28,109 bases of DNA, taken from positions 1 to 28,109 of the forward strand of contig CAKSPW010000023.1 of NCBI GenBank assembly GCA_934486495.1. Reading direction: 5' to 3'. Below, piece by piece: positions 22,256-28,109 of this stretch; the first letter of the stretch is position 1, and each line of letters starts with the position of its first letter. The translations under genes were made by a program, and so were the position numbers. This DNA is from an uncultured Clostridia bacterium. Lineage in GTDB: Bacteria > Bacillota > Clostridia > UBA1381. The notes under the pieces are model-generated. The model searched no databases. It was not told where the DNA came from and was given only the letters and a program-made list of their open reading frames with translations.

Positions 22256-23152
22256 TCACTCCATACAGTATATGTAATCTTCGATTTCTTCCGGCATAAA
22301 TCCCTCGGCCAAAAGAGTGTCAACAACCTCGGGGGAATATCCCTGATACGCCGCAACCGACTTTAAATCTTCAATATAGTCGTCTTTTAAACTGTAATCC
22401 CACCAATGAAAATCACTGTAATCGGTATAGGAAAACGTATCTGTTAAAACTTTTCCGTTTGGTAAAATTCTTAAAATATCTCCCGGACGTACTTTAATTT
22501 CTTCAAAGCTGCCTGTTTTGATTTCATTAAACAGCTTTGTATCAACAAGTGATTTATACAGAATTTCATCTGTCGAAGCATATACATAAAGCCGATATTT
22601 CGGCAGATGAACAAGCGATAGCGGACTGTCTCCGCGGATAAGCCAAAGCGTGTCGGAGCTGTCAAGAATTGAAAATGCAAAGCTGCCGCTTATGCTTTCA
22701 GCCATAAATTTTACACTGTCAACATTAAGCTGTTTTTTCTTTTCAAGCAACTCAACCGCAATATAGCTGTCGGTTTCAATCTTGGTTTTAGGCAAGTGAT
22801 ATTGCTTTTTCAAGTCCGCGTCATTTATGAGCACACCGTTATGCGACAGTGCAAATTTAAGATTTTTACACGTTCCTGCAAACGGATGATTATTATAGTT
22901 TTTCTTTTTATCTCCCTGTGTGGCGTGTCTTGTATGCCCCGTTACGCAAACCGCGCTTTCGGGATGCTTAAAATCAATGTTATACGCTGCTTTTGCTTCT
23001 TTGTGAATGATTAGTTTGCCGCGGTCATTGTAAGCAATCCCGGCAGCGTCCGTACCTCTGACGGCTGCGTTTTCCGCAAGCAGGTTTGTAAGCCTTGGCA
23101 GTCCGTCAATTTCCCCTCCGCCGTAGTGATAAAATCCGAATAAACAACACAT
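22256..23152 (-). CDS. Class II glutamine amidotransferase domain protein
   Basis: A 298-residue protein with an N-terminal nucleophile glutaminase fold. Cys2 is exposed after removal of Met (MCCLFGFYHY). Family motifs are RGTDAAG (32-38), GHTRHATQG (72-80), NNHPF (87-91) and SHNGVLIND (103-111). Such domains release ammonia from glutamine for a partner enzyme. The last 60 residues contain a short helical module (YSPEVVDTLLAEGFMPEEIE) resembling a UBA-like fold, by pattern only. The start lies one base after the amidoligase stop, so the two are coupled and probably form an ammonia-using pair. No synthetase domain is fused. Confidence 0.85.
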   Translation of the reverse strand: MCCLFGFYHYGGGEIDGLPRLTNLLAENAAVRGTDAAGIAYNDRGKLIIHKEAKAAYNIDFKHPESAVCVTGHTRHATQGDKKKNYNNHPFAGTCKNLKFALSHNGVLINDADLKKQYHLPKTKIETDSYIAVELLEKKKQLNVDSVKFMAESISGSFAFSILDSSDTLWLIRGDSPLSLVHLPKYRLYVYASTDEILYKSLVDTKLFNEIKTGSFEEIKVRPGDILRILPNGKVLTDTFSYTDYSDFHWWDYSLKDDYIEDLKSVAAYQGYSPEVVDTLLAEGFMPEEIEDYIYCME

Positions 23153-23153
23153 A

Positions 23154-24257
23154 TTACATATCCTCGCTTTCTTCTGTGATTTCGTTGATATAAAGCCGTT
23201 TGGACTTTAAGTAATCAATAAGCTCCTGTTTGTCGGAAGGTATCAGTGATACAAATTCAGACCACGAAAGACCTTCCATTTCCTTATCATCAAGCTGCGC
23301 GGCAAACCGGCAAATCTCATGCACAAGCTGAAGCGTGGCAATAAATGTTTTATACCGCAGTGTACCTCTGAAAATACGAAATTCAATCGTGTTATAGTTT
23401 TCAAGATTCACCGCCACATAGCGCCCCATGTGCTTATCCTTTGCATTTTTGTATGTATCCTTTGCGGTGGTTGAAATTCCGTATCGGCTTGCCCAGCAGT
23501 TGATATTTGCTTCTGTCCGCCGCGAGAACTTCAAAAGCTCGTTCCAATGATTTTCAACGAAGTACACAATTCGCGATATTACATCTTCTTGCTGTTCGGT
23601 TGTTTCTCCGAATGCGGAACGGTTGACGTGTACGTGCAACCCACAGGTACTCGTTTGATGTGAGCGGTACTCCATTGATACAGCGCTTTCAAATACATCA
23701 AGCCAATTCATATTGTTTGTGTGATATTCCAAAGTCATAGGATGGCTTACAATTTCAAAGCCATTGGAAATACTTCCGTCATGCTTGCAATAAATATGCT
23801 CGCTGTTTCGGTTTGCAAGCATAAGCAATTCATTCGCATTGTCGCTGTCCTCGCCGCCATTGTCTATTTCAAGTTCAACGCCCATAAACAAAACACCCGA
23901 ACCGTAAAATATCGGCTCGGGTTTGTAGTTATATGACTTTATGGAGTCTTCCTGCAATTTTTCGTAACAGCTTTGGCAGTACGGATAATCCGAATCGTCA
24001 TCATAGAATGCGTCATCATTATGTATCAATACTCCGCAATCTTCGCAAGTGGTGTAATTATAATCATAGCAATGATGGCATAGAGTTGTCTCACTGTCGC
24101 CCTCTGCTTCGTCGCGGCGGATTCTGTCTCCGCAGCAATCGCAAACCGCTGTTAAGTCGTCAAGACAATCGGCACAGTATATATTGCCCTCAAACTCCGT
24201 CATTTCCTCTTGTGTAAGCTCCGCTCCGCAATGTGAGCACAAATATTTTTCTTCCAT
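23154..24257 (-). CDS. Amidoligase-family protein with three N-terminal zinc-binding modules
   Basis: A 367-residue protein. Three CxxC...CxxC modules come first: C7/C10/C28/C31, C39/C42/C60/C63 and C71/C74/C94/C97, resembling LIM-like zinc ribbons. The Amidoligase_2 domain (a COOH-NH2 ligase of glutamine-synthetase fold) follows with GVELEID (126-132), HDGSISNGFEIVSHP (159-173), CGLHVHVNRSAFG (205-217) and TIEFRIFRGTLR (290-301). Related proteins are predicted to form amide or isopeptide bonds on peptides or cell-envelope components, with ammonia or an amine. The start has GGAGGATTTACGAAA directly upstream. It is followed by a glutamine amidotransferase one base later, which can supply ammonia. 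Substrate unknown. Confidence 0.88.
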   Translation of the reverse strand: MEEKYLCSHCGAELTQEEMTEFEGNIYCADCLDDLTAVCDCCGDRIRRDEAEGDSETTLCHHCYDYNYTTCEDCGVLIHNDDAFYDDDSDYPYCQSCYEKLQEDSIKSYNYKPEPIFYGSGVLFMGVELEIDNGGEDSDNANELLMLANRNSEHIYCKHDGSISNGFEIVSHPMTLEYHTNNMNWLDVFESAVSMEYRSHQTSTCGLHVHVNRSAFGETTEQQEDVISRIVYFVENHWNELLKFSRRTEANINCWASRYGISTTAKDTYKNAKDKHMGRYVAVNLENYNTIEFRIFRGTLRYKTFIATLQLVHEICRFAAQLDDKEMEGLSWSEFVSLIPSDKQELIDYLKSKRLYINEITEESEDM

Positions 24258-24282
24258 TTTCGTAAATCCTCCGTTCATTTTT

Positions 24283-24393
24283 TTAGATAAGTGCAATGCT
24301 CTCGGCAATTCCGCCTATAATATATTTGAGCAGTGCGCCGATGCCGAGAATGATTTTTTTCAAAAACTTCTTCTTGCTGAAACTGAATCTCAT
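24283..24393 (-). CDS. 36-residue hydrophobic, basic peptide upstream of the amidoligase
   Basis: An open frame starting MRFSFSKKKFLKKIILGIGA and ending ESIALI. Its N-terminus is basic and the rest hydrophobic. GCGAGGAAAGTCA precedes the ATG at 24391-24393, a usable ribosome binding site. It lies just before the amidoligase gene on the same strand. It could be a membrane-active peptide, or a substrate of the amidoligase/amidotransferase pair. No similarity that I recognise; small ORFs of this length also arise by chance. Confidence 0.5.
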   Translation of the reverse strand: MRFSFSKKKFLKKIILGIGALLKYIIGGIAESIALI

Positions 24394-24417
24394 TGACTTT
24401 CCTCGCTTTCTTTAAAA

Positions 24418-24434
24418 TTGATACTTCGTATCAA
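24418..24434. promoter_or_regulatory. Perfect palindrome upstream of the amidoligase operon
   Basis: TTGATAC-TTC-GTATCAA, seven-base arms around three bases. It lies 25 bases before the small-peptide gene, just downstream of a weak TATTAT -10-like sequence on the minus strand. That is where a repressor operator is expected. The intergenic region 24394-24587 also contains the promoter of the divergent ATPase gene. Confidence 0.5.
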
Positions 24435-24528
24435 GGTAATAATATCTAAAGAAAATACAAAGAATTTACAAATTCAAAGGCATATAAAACAATAATTGTT
24501 TATATTTTACCCTTACAAAGGCAAAACC

Positions 24529-24557
24529 TTGACAAATACGAATATTTGTGCTATAAT
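24529..24557 (+). promoter_or_regulatory. Promoter of the AAA/DUF4143 gene
   Basis: TTGACA (24529-24534), a 17-base spacer and TATAAT (24552-24557), a consensus sigma-A promoter with the extended -10 TGCTATAAT. It precedes the ATPase start by 30 bases. The gene is probably strongly expressed unless repressed. Confidence 0.9.
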
Positions 24558-24587
24558 GAGTGCATAATTAAAGTGAGGTGCATTGAT

Positions 24588-25793
24588 ATGATTTCACGAG
24601 ATAATTATTTAGAACGATTAAAGGCGTTTAAAGATAATAAACTGATTAAGGTTATAACCGGTATCCGCAGATGCGGAAAATCCACTCTGCTCGAATTGTT
24701 TAAGGAATACCTGAAAGGCGAGGGTGTGAGCGATGATAACATCATCCATATAAATCTTGAACTGATGAAATATGATGATGTGCGGGATTATAAGACATTT
24801 TATAATCTTATCACGGAAAAAATAAAAAATAATGACCGCTGTTATCTGCTTATTGATGAAATACAGCAGGTTGATAAATGGGAAAAGGCAATAAACAGCA
24901 TGAATGTTGAGTTTAATGTGGATATTTATATCACAGGCTCAAATGCGTATTTGCTTTCTTCTGAGATTTCAACGCTGCTATCCGGGCGGTACGTGGAGAT
25001 AAAAATGCTGCCGCTGTCTTTTAAAGAGTATCTTGAATTTGACCATTTGCCGCATGATTGGACGCTGGAGGATAAATTCAATCAATATCTTAAATTCGGC
25101 AGTCTGCCGGCTGTTCCGACCTTGCCGCAGGATAACACAACAATCAACGAATTTCTGCTCGGAATATATAATACCGTAATTGTCAAAGACGTTATTTCAC
25201 GTAATAATATTAAGGATATAGGCTTGCTTGAGCAAATTGTAAAATATGTTGTGGCAAATACGGGCAACATCATATCCGCAAATAAAATCAGCGGTTATAT
25301 TTCAAGCCAAGGCAGGGGCGAAACAACAAAAGCGACTACCGTTTCAAACTACCTTGATATGCTCGAAAAGGCATATATCATATACCCGGTAAAAAGGTAT
25401 GATATCAAAGGCAAGGAGCAGCTAAAAAATCTTGCGAAATACTATGTTGTCGATACCGGTATACGCAATATGCTTATGGGTTACTCCGACAGTGATTTCG
25501 GTCATGTTTTGGAAACAATCGTGTACCTTGAACTTATCCGCCGTGGGTATCAGGTATTTATCGGTAAGTGGTATGAATTAGAGGTTGATTTTATTGCTGT
25601 AAAACAGGACGAGAAAAAGTATTATCAGGTGTGCCTGACACTTATGGATGAAAAAGTTAAAGAGCGTGAATTAGCTCCGCTTAAAGCCATACCCGATAAT
25701 TATGAAAAAACTATTCTTTCAATGGATAAGACATATATCACGGATTACGAGGGAATAAAATTTGAAAACATTATTGATTTTCTGACAATATAA
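24588..25793 (+). CDS. AAA ATPase with C-terminal DUF4143 domain
   Basis: A 401-residue protein of the AAA_14/DUF4143 family. Walker A is GIRRCGKST (25-33), Walker B CYLLIDEIQ (85-93), sensor ITGSNA (115-120) and a conserved arginine in LLSGRYVE. The C-terminal DUF4143 domain, thought to have a nuclease-like fold, has VDTGIRNMLMG and the LELIRRGYQVF plus EVDFIAV motif. Members are widespread in bacteria and archaea; their function is largely unknown. Start at the ATG at 24588-24590, preceded by GTGAGGTG. The upstream in-frame codons lie inside the promoter. It is followed by the DUF262 gene 83 bases on. Confidence 0.88.
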   Translation: MISRDNYLERLKAFKDNKLIKVITGIRRCGKSTLLELFKEYLKGEGVSDDNIIHINLELMKYDDVRDYKTFYNLITEKIKNNDRCYLLIDEIQQVDKWEKAINSMNVEFNVDIYITGSNAYLLSSEISTLLSGRYVEIKMLPLSFKEYLEFDHLPHDWTLEDKFNQYLKFGSLPAVPTLPQDNTTINEFLLGIYNTVIVKDVISRNNIKDIGLLEQIVKYVVANTGNIISANKISGYISSQGRGETTKATTVSNYLDMLEKAYIIYPVKRYDIKGKEQLKNLAKYYVVDTGIRNMLMGYSDSDFGHVLETIVYLELIRRGYQVFIGKWYELEVDFIAVKQDEKKYYQVCLTLMDEKVKERELAPLKAIPDNYEKTILSMDKTYITDYEGIKFENIIDFLTI

Positions 25794-25876
25794 ACAACGT
25801 ATATATGTGAAATATAGAATACAAATATAAAATAAATGATAAAATATTATTATAATAATTTAGTAGGAGTAATAAT

Positions 25877-27661
25877 ATGAATAGTCGTTTATTTGCAAAG
25901 GTGGAAAAAAGAGATATGAACATAAAACCTCAAGATAAAACAATTAAAGAACTATTATTATCAGGCCGACAGTTTGTTATCCCGCGTTTTCAACGAGAAT
26001 ATTCCTGGGATAAAAAAAATTATAAAGAATTTTTAGATGATATGTTGAATTGTTTATTTATTAATAAAAACGGGGATATAGCTAGTGATCAATATTTTTT
26101 AGGAACAATGCTATTCGTGGGTGATTGTTTTAGCGATGATAAAGCAGAAGTAGATGTAGTTGATGGACAGCAACGATTAACAACAATTACAATTCTATTC
26201 TCTGCTCTTTCTGATAAATTTTTACAGTTAGGCCAAGATGTTCTTAGTAAGCAAATTTTTAAATATATTATGACATATGATGATAATGGTGCACAAGTAA
26301 GAATTCTTAGAAGCAAAACTCACTATCCTTTCTTTGCGTTTTACATTCAAGAAAGAGAAAAAGAAAATATTCAAGAACCCGAATCAGAAGAAGAACAATG
26401 CATTAAAGAAGCATATGAATATTTATACGAAGCCTTGGAAGAAAACAAATTGCGAGAATTTTTAAGAAAAAAACATGGCAGCGACTTTATTAATCAATTA
26501 GAATATATCGACATATTAAAAGCAATAAGAGATCAGGTTCTTAACACCACCTTTGTTTCTATATCAACTAAAGAGAGAGAACAGGCTAATATGATATTTG
26601 AAATATTAAATGCAAAAGGAAAAAATCTTTCGTCAGTTGATTTAATAAAAAATGCTATTTTTGCAAAGGTGTCAGATGTTGAACCTGCAGATTTTGCGGA
26701 AGAAAAATGGAAATCAATTAAAGCTATAATTAATAATAGCGATACAGGTGTAGGTTTTGTACAATTTTACAGACATTTTTGGATCTCTAAATATAAAAAG
26801 TCATCAGTTGCAAAATTGTATGATGACTTCAAATCCACAATAAAACCCAAAAATAAAGAAAGATATAAAGCATTTCTTCAAGAAATGGAGTCCGATGCAA
26901 AACTGTATGTAAAAATTATTGCCCCAAAAAAGGAAGACTTCAACAACAAAAAAGAATATTTGGGAATCATTCAAAGCATGAATAATATTTCCAATATATT
27001 CAATATTGTTCAGGTTAGATTAGCTCTAATGGCATTAATTGAAGCAAAAACGAAGCACCTAATAACACTTACCCAATTGAAAGATTGCATTTACTACTTG
27101 GAAGGCTTTCATTTCTCATATAATGCCCTTGCAGTAAGACCAACCAATAAACTCGAAAGCGTATATTCTAAATTTTCAATAAAACTAAGAAATTGCAATA
27201 ATAAAAATACAGCAAGAGAGATACTAAAAGAATTACATTCTAAGTTAGAAGAAATTTATATTTCCTACCAGGAATTCGAAGAAATGTTTATAAAATTATC
27301 ATTTTCTAAGAAAAACGATGCTTTAAATATAAAAACTAAATATGTATTAAACAAAATTGCTTCGCATTATGAAAATACAGAACTTTTTCTTGATGATAGT
27401 AGTATAGAACATATCCTGCCTGAAAACCTAAGCGTTCAGAATAACAATATAGGAAATTTGATTTTGTTGGAGTTAAATTTAAATAAAATGGCTGACTCAA
27501 AACCATATGATGAAAAATGTCAAATATATCATACTTCTCGTTATCAATGGGTAAAGGAATTTATAAATAAATATCAAACATGGGATAGCTCTCAGTTCGA
27601 AAAACGAGCAAAAGAATTATCTAAATATTATTATACAGAAATACTCAAAAGAAATCTTTGA
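25877..27661 (+). CDS. DUF262/DUF1524 protein, GmrSD-like type IV restriction system
   Basis: A 594-residue fused protein. The N-terminal DUF262 domain has IPRFQREYSW (35-44) and VVDGQQRLTTI (94-104), the DGQQR nucleotide-binding motif of ParB/Srx-like folds. The C-terminal DUF1524 domain has the HNH-type motif SIEHILP (509-515) followed by NNIGNLILLE (525-534) and NLNKMADSKPYDEK. Enzymes of this type (GmrS and GmrD fused) cut modified phage DNA using NTPs. Family members also include the BrxU protein. The ATG has TAGGAGTAATAAT upstream; an internal Met at codon 14 is possible. A hairpin spans its stop codon. The gene is notably AT-rich relative to the flanking host genes, consistent with transfer. 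Confidence 0.85.
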   Translation: MNSRLFAKVEKRDMNIKPQDKTIKELLLSGRQFVIPRFQREYSWDKKNYKEFLDDMLNCLFINKNGDIASDQYFLGTMLFVGDCFSDDKAEVDVVDGQQRLTTITILFSALSDKFLQLGQDVLSKQIFKYIMTYDDNGAQVRILRSKTHYPFFAFYIQEREKENIQEPESEEEQCIKEAYEYLYEALEENKLREFLRKKHGSDFINQLEYIDILKAIRDQVLNTTFVSISTKEREQANMIFEILNAKGKNLSSVDLIKNAIFAKVSDVEPADFAEEKWKSIKAIINNSDTGVGFVQFYRHFWISKYKKSSVAKLYDDFKSTIKPKNKERYKAFLQEMESDAKLYVKIIAPKKEDFNNKKEYLGIIQSMNNISNIFNIVQVRLALMALIEAKTKHLITLTQLKDCIYYLEGFHFSYNALAVRPTNKLESVYSKFSIKLRNCNNKNTAREILKELHSKLEEIYISYQEFEEMFIKLSFSKKNDALNIKTKYVLNKIASHYENTELFLDDSSIEHILPENLSVQNNNIGNLILLELNLNKMADSKPYDEKCQIYHTSRYQWVKEFINKYQTWDSSQFEKRAKELSKYYYTEILKRNL

Positions 27662-27665
27662 GTAT
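27641..27665 (+). terminator. Hairpin spanning the stop codon of the DUF262 gene
   Basis: ATACTCAAA-AGAAATC-TTTGAGTAT, a perfect nine-base stem including the TGA stop, followed by only TTCTC. It may terminate transcription weakly or protect the mRNA end. T-run is short, so confidence is limited. Confidence 0.5.
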
Positions 27666-27683
27666 TTCTCAATATGCAAATCA

Positions 27684-27706
27684 TCTGACAACAAAATTGA
27701 CAACAA
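27684..27706 (+). repeat. Right arm-type repeats of the element
   Basis: TCTGACAACAA (27684-27694) and TTGACAACAA (27697-27706), 12 bases apart. They resemble the left arm repeats at 11370-11391 (TTTGACAGCAC, TTTGACAACAC) and have the same orientation, about 100 bases inside the right attachment core. Confidence 0.55.
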
Positions 27707-27806
27707 TTTCGTTTTGTAACGTGTAGAAAATAAAAAAACAGAGAAATTATCCTCAAAAAAAGTAAGGTTTATATACTTTTTCGCGGTGTATAAATGATAA
27801 ATTCAG

Positions 27807-27817
27807 GAGTGGGAATA
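27807..27817 (+). repeat. Right attachment core of the element
   Basis: GAGTGGGAATA, differing from the guaA copy (11302-11312) at one position. The following bases AC differ from guaA, so identity is limited to the core. It reads GAG TGG GAA TAA in codon terms, the original-looking 3' end of guaA. Confidence 0.75.
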
Positions 27818-27825
27818 AACAGAAA

Positions 27826-27865
27826 AATCCCCGAAGTCCGCATAAACAGCGGATTTTCGGGGATT
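27826..27865. terminator. Strong hairpin right of the attachment core
   Basis: AATCCCCGAAGTCCGC, a seven-base loop, GCGGATTTTCGGGGATT, about 16 base pairs with one wobble or mismatch. A CTTTTTG run follows on plus and a TTTTTCT run on minus. It could act in both directions, including as a terminator of the minus-strand gene downstream. Confidence 0.85.
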
Positions 27866-27874
27866 CTTTTTGCC

Positions 27875-27896
27875 TTTTGAGTACATTTTGAGTACA
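27875..27896 (+). repeat. Tandem 11-base repeat, arm sites of the second element
   Basis: TTTTGAGTACA occurs twice back to back. The arrangement (abutting 11-mers, 58 bases past the core) matches the left arm repeats of the first element. Different sequence implies a different integrase specificity. Confidence 0.55.
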
Positions 27897-27923
27897 AAAT
27901 TACAGTATCAGAATAGTATCACA

Positions 27924-28109
27924 CTATATTATCGGCGGAATTTTAACCGATATACCACCGCCAGTATTGAGCATAATATCCGGGTGTTGGAGTTCAAGTT
28001 CAATAACTTCTTTTTGCTCTTTTAAGCTATTCAAAATATTTATAAGCTCTTTATCCGATGTGCCGTGAATTTCAGCGGCACATTTTTCATATCTGTGATT
28101 TATCCGCTC
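27924..28109 (-). CDS. C-terminal part of an unrecognised protein (truncated by the window edge)
   Basis: A minus-strand frame open from the right edge to a TAG at 27924-27926, giving 61 residues. The visible end contains ERINHRYEKCAAEIHGTSDK, ELINILNSLKEQKEVIELEL and GGGISVKIPPII. The middle is a probable helix. No start is in the window and no family is recognised. Its stop lies 28 bases from the tandem repeats, so it is the first gene of the putative second element. A helical C-terminus of this kind also ends some recombinases, but I cannot say so here. Confidence 0.55.
   Translation of the reverse strand, partial: ERINHRYEKCAAEIHGTSDKELINILNSLKEQKEVIELELQHPDIMLNTGGGISVKIPPII

Larger units (their letters stand above)
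11302..27817. mobile_element. Integrative element inserted in the 3' end of guaA (about 16.5 kb)
   Basis: The ends are defined by GAGTGGGAGTA (11302-11312) in the last guaA codons and GAGTGGGAATA (27807-27817). Ten of eleven bases agree. From memory, GAGTGGGAATA is the core used by Tn5801-type elements that insert at guaA. Inside lie an integrase, an excisionase-like protein, a D5-type helicase, two serine recombinases, a toxin-antitoxin-like pair and defence-type genes. I see no relaxase, coupling protein, type IV secretion or phage structural gene, so it is not self-conjugative as seen here. Tandem repeats just inside both ends look like integrase arm sites. Confidence 0.8.
27807..28109. 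mobile_element. Left end of a second, tandem guaA-site element (partial)
   Basis: The sequence right of the core has the same layout as the left end of the first element: a hairpin, then two abutting 11-base repeats starting exactly 58 bases after the core (27875 here, 11370 there). The repeat here is TTTTGAGTACA twice (27875-27896), exact copies, different from the first element's. A different integrase is implied. The rest lies outside the window. Confidence 0.6.

Noticed and set aside
1..28109. CRISPR arrays, rRNA and tRNA genes
   Set aside because: No regularly spaced direct repeats, no tRNA-like cloverleaf and no rRNA sequence were seen on either strand, although I could not run a dedicated search.

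Overview
The window is a low-GC Firmicutes chromosome segment, most likely from the class Clostridia. The support is the S10/spc ribosomal operon in Gram-positive order, a zinc-type S14, strong AGGAGG ribosome binding sites, TTGACA/TATAAT promoters and Tn916-like integration genes. I cannot name a genus.

Region 1 (1-8997, minus strand) is the S10/spc ribosomal protein operon, read leftwards: rpsJ-rplC-rplD-rplW-rplB-rpsS-rplV-rpsC-rplP-rpmC-rpsQ-rplN-rplX-rplE-rpsN-rpsH-rplF-rplR-rpsE-rpmD. The rplO ribosome binding site lies at the very edge. The leader upstream of rpsJ (8998-9330) contains a terminator-like hairpin. A divergent promoter drives guaA (9781-11313), which has a hairpin of its own in its leader.

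Region 2 (11302-27817) is an integrated mobile element of about 16.5 kb in the 3' end of guaA. The core GAGTGGGARTA is found at both ends, with TGACARCA-type arm repeats just inside each end. From the left it carries: a Panacea-domain antitoxin with a four-helix membrane partner; a ribbon-helix-helix protein; a tyrosine integrase interrupted by an in-frame TAA; an excisionase-like HTH protein; a D5-type helicase; an unrecognised 402-residue protein; a serine resolvase; a small operon of membrane and MORN-repeat proteins; a second serine recombinase whose start codon reads ACG; a class II glutamine amidotransferase and zinc-finger amidoligase pair; and, on the plus strand, an AAA/DUF4143 ATPase and a DUF262/DUF1524 (GmrSD-like) protein. 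No relaxase or conjugation gene is visible, so it resembles a replication-competent integrative or satellite-like element with defence-type cargo.

Region 3 (27818-28109) has the same end architecture as the left end of region 2: core, strong hairpin, then tandem 11-bp repeats starting 58 nt after the core. The repeat sequence is different. This suggests a second element in tandem at the same site.

The most interesting structure is at 21352-21509. A 116-bp segment bearing a strong outward promoter is bounded by 21-bp inverted repeats (20/21 identical) and sits between the serine recombinase and the membrane/MORN operon. It looks like a phase-variation promoter switch, currently facing away from the operon. 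The one mismatch between the repeats falls in the T-run of the hairpin terminator that follows the promoter in this orientation.
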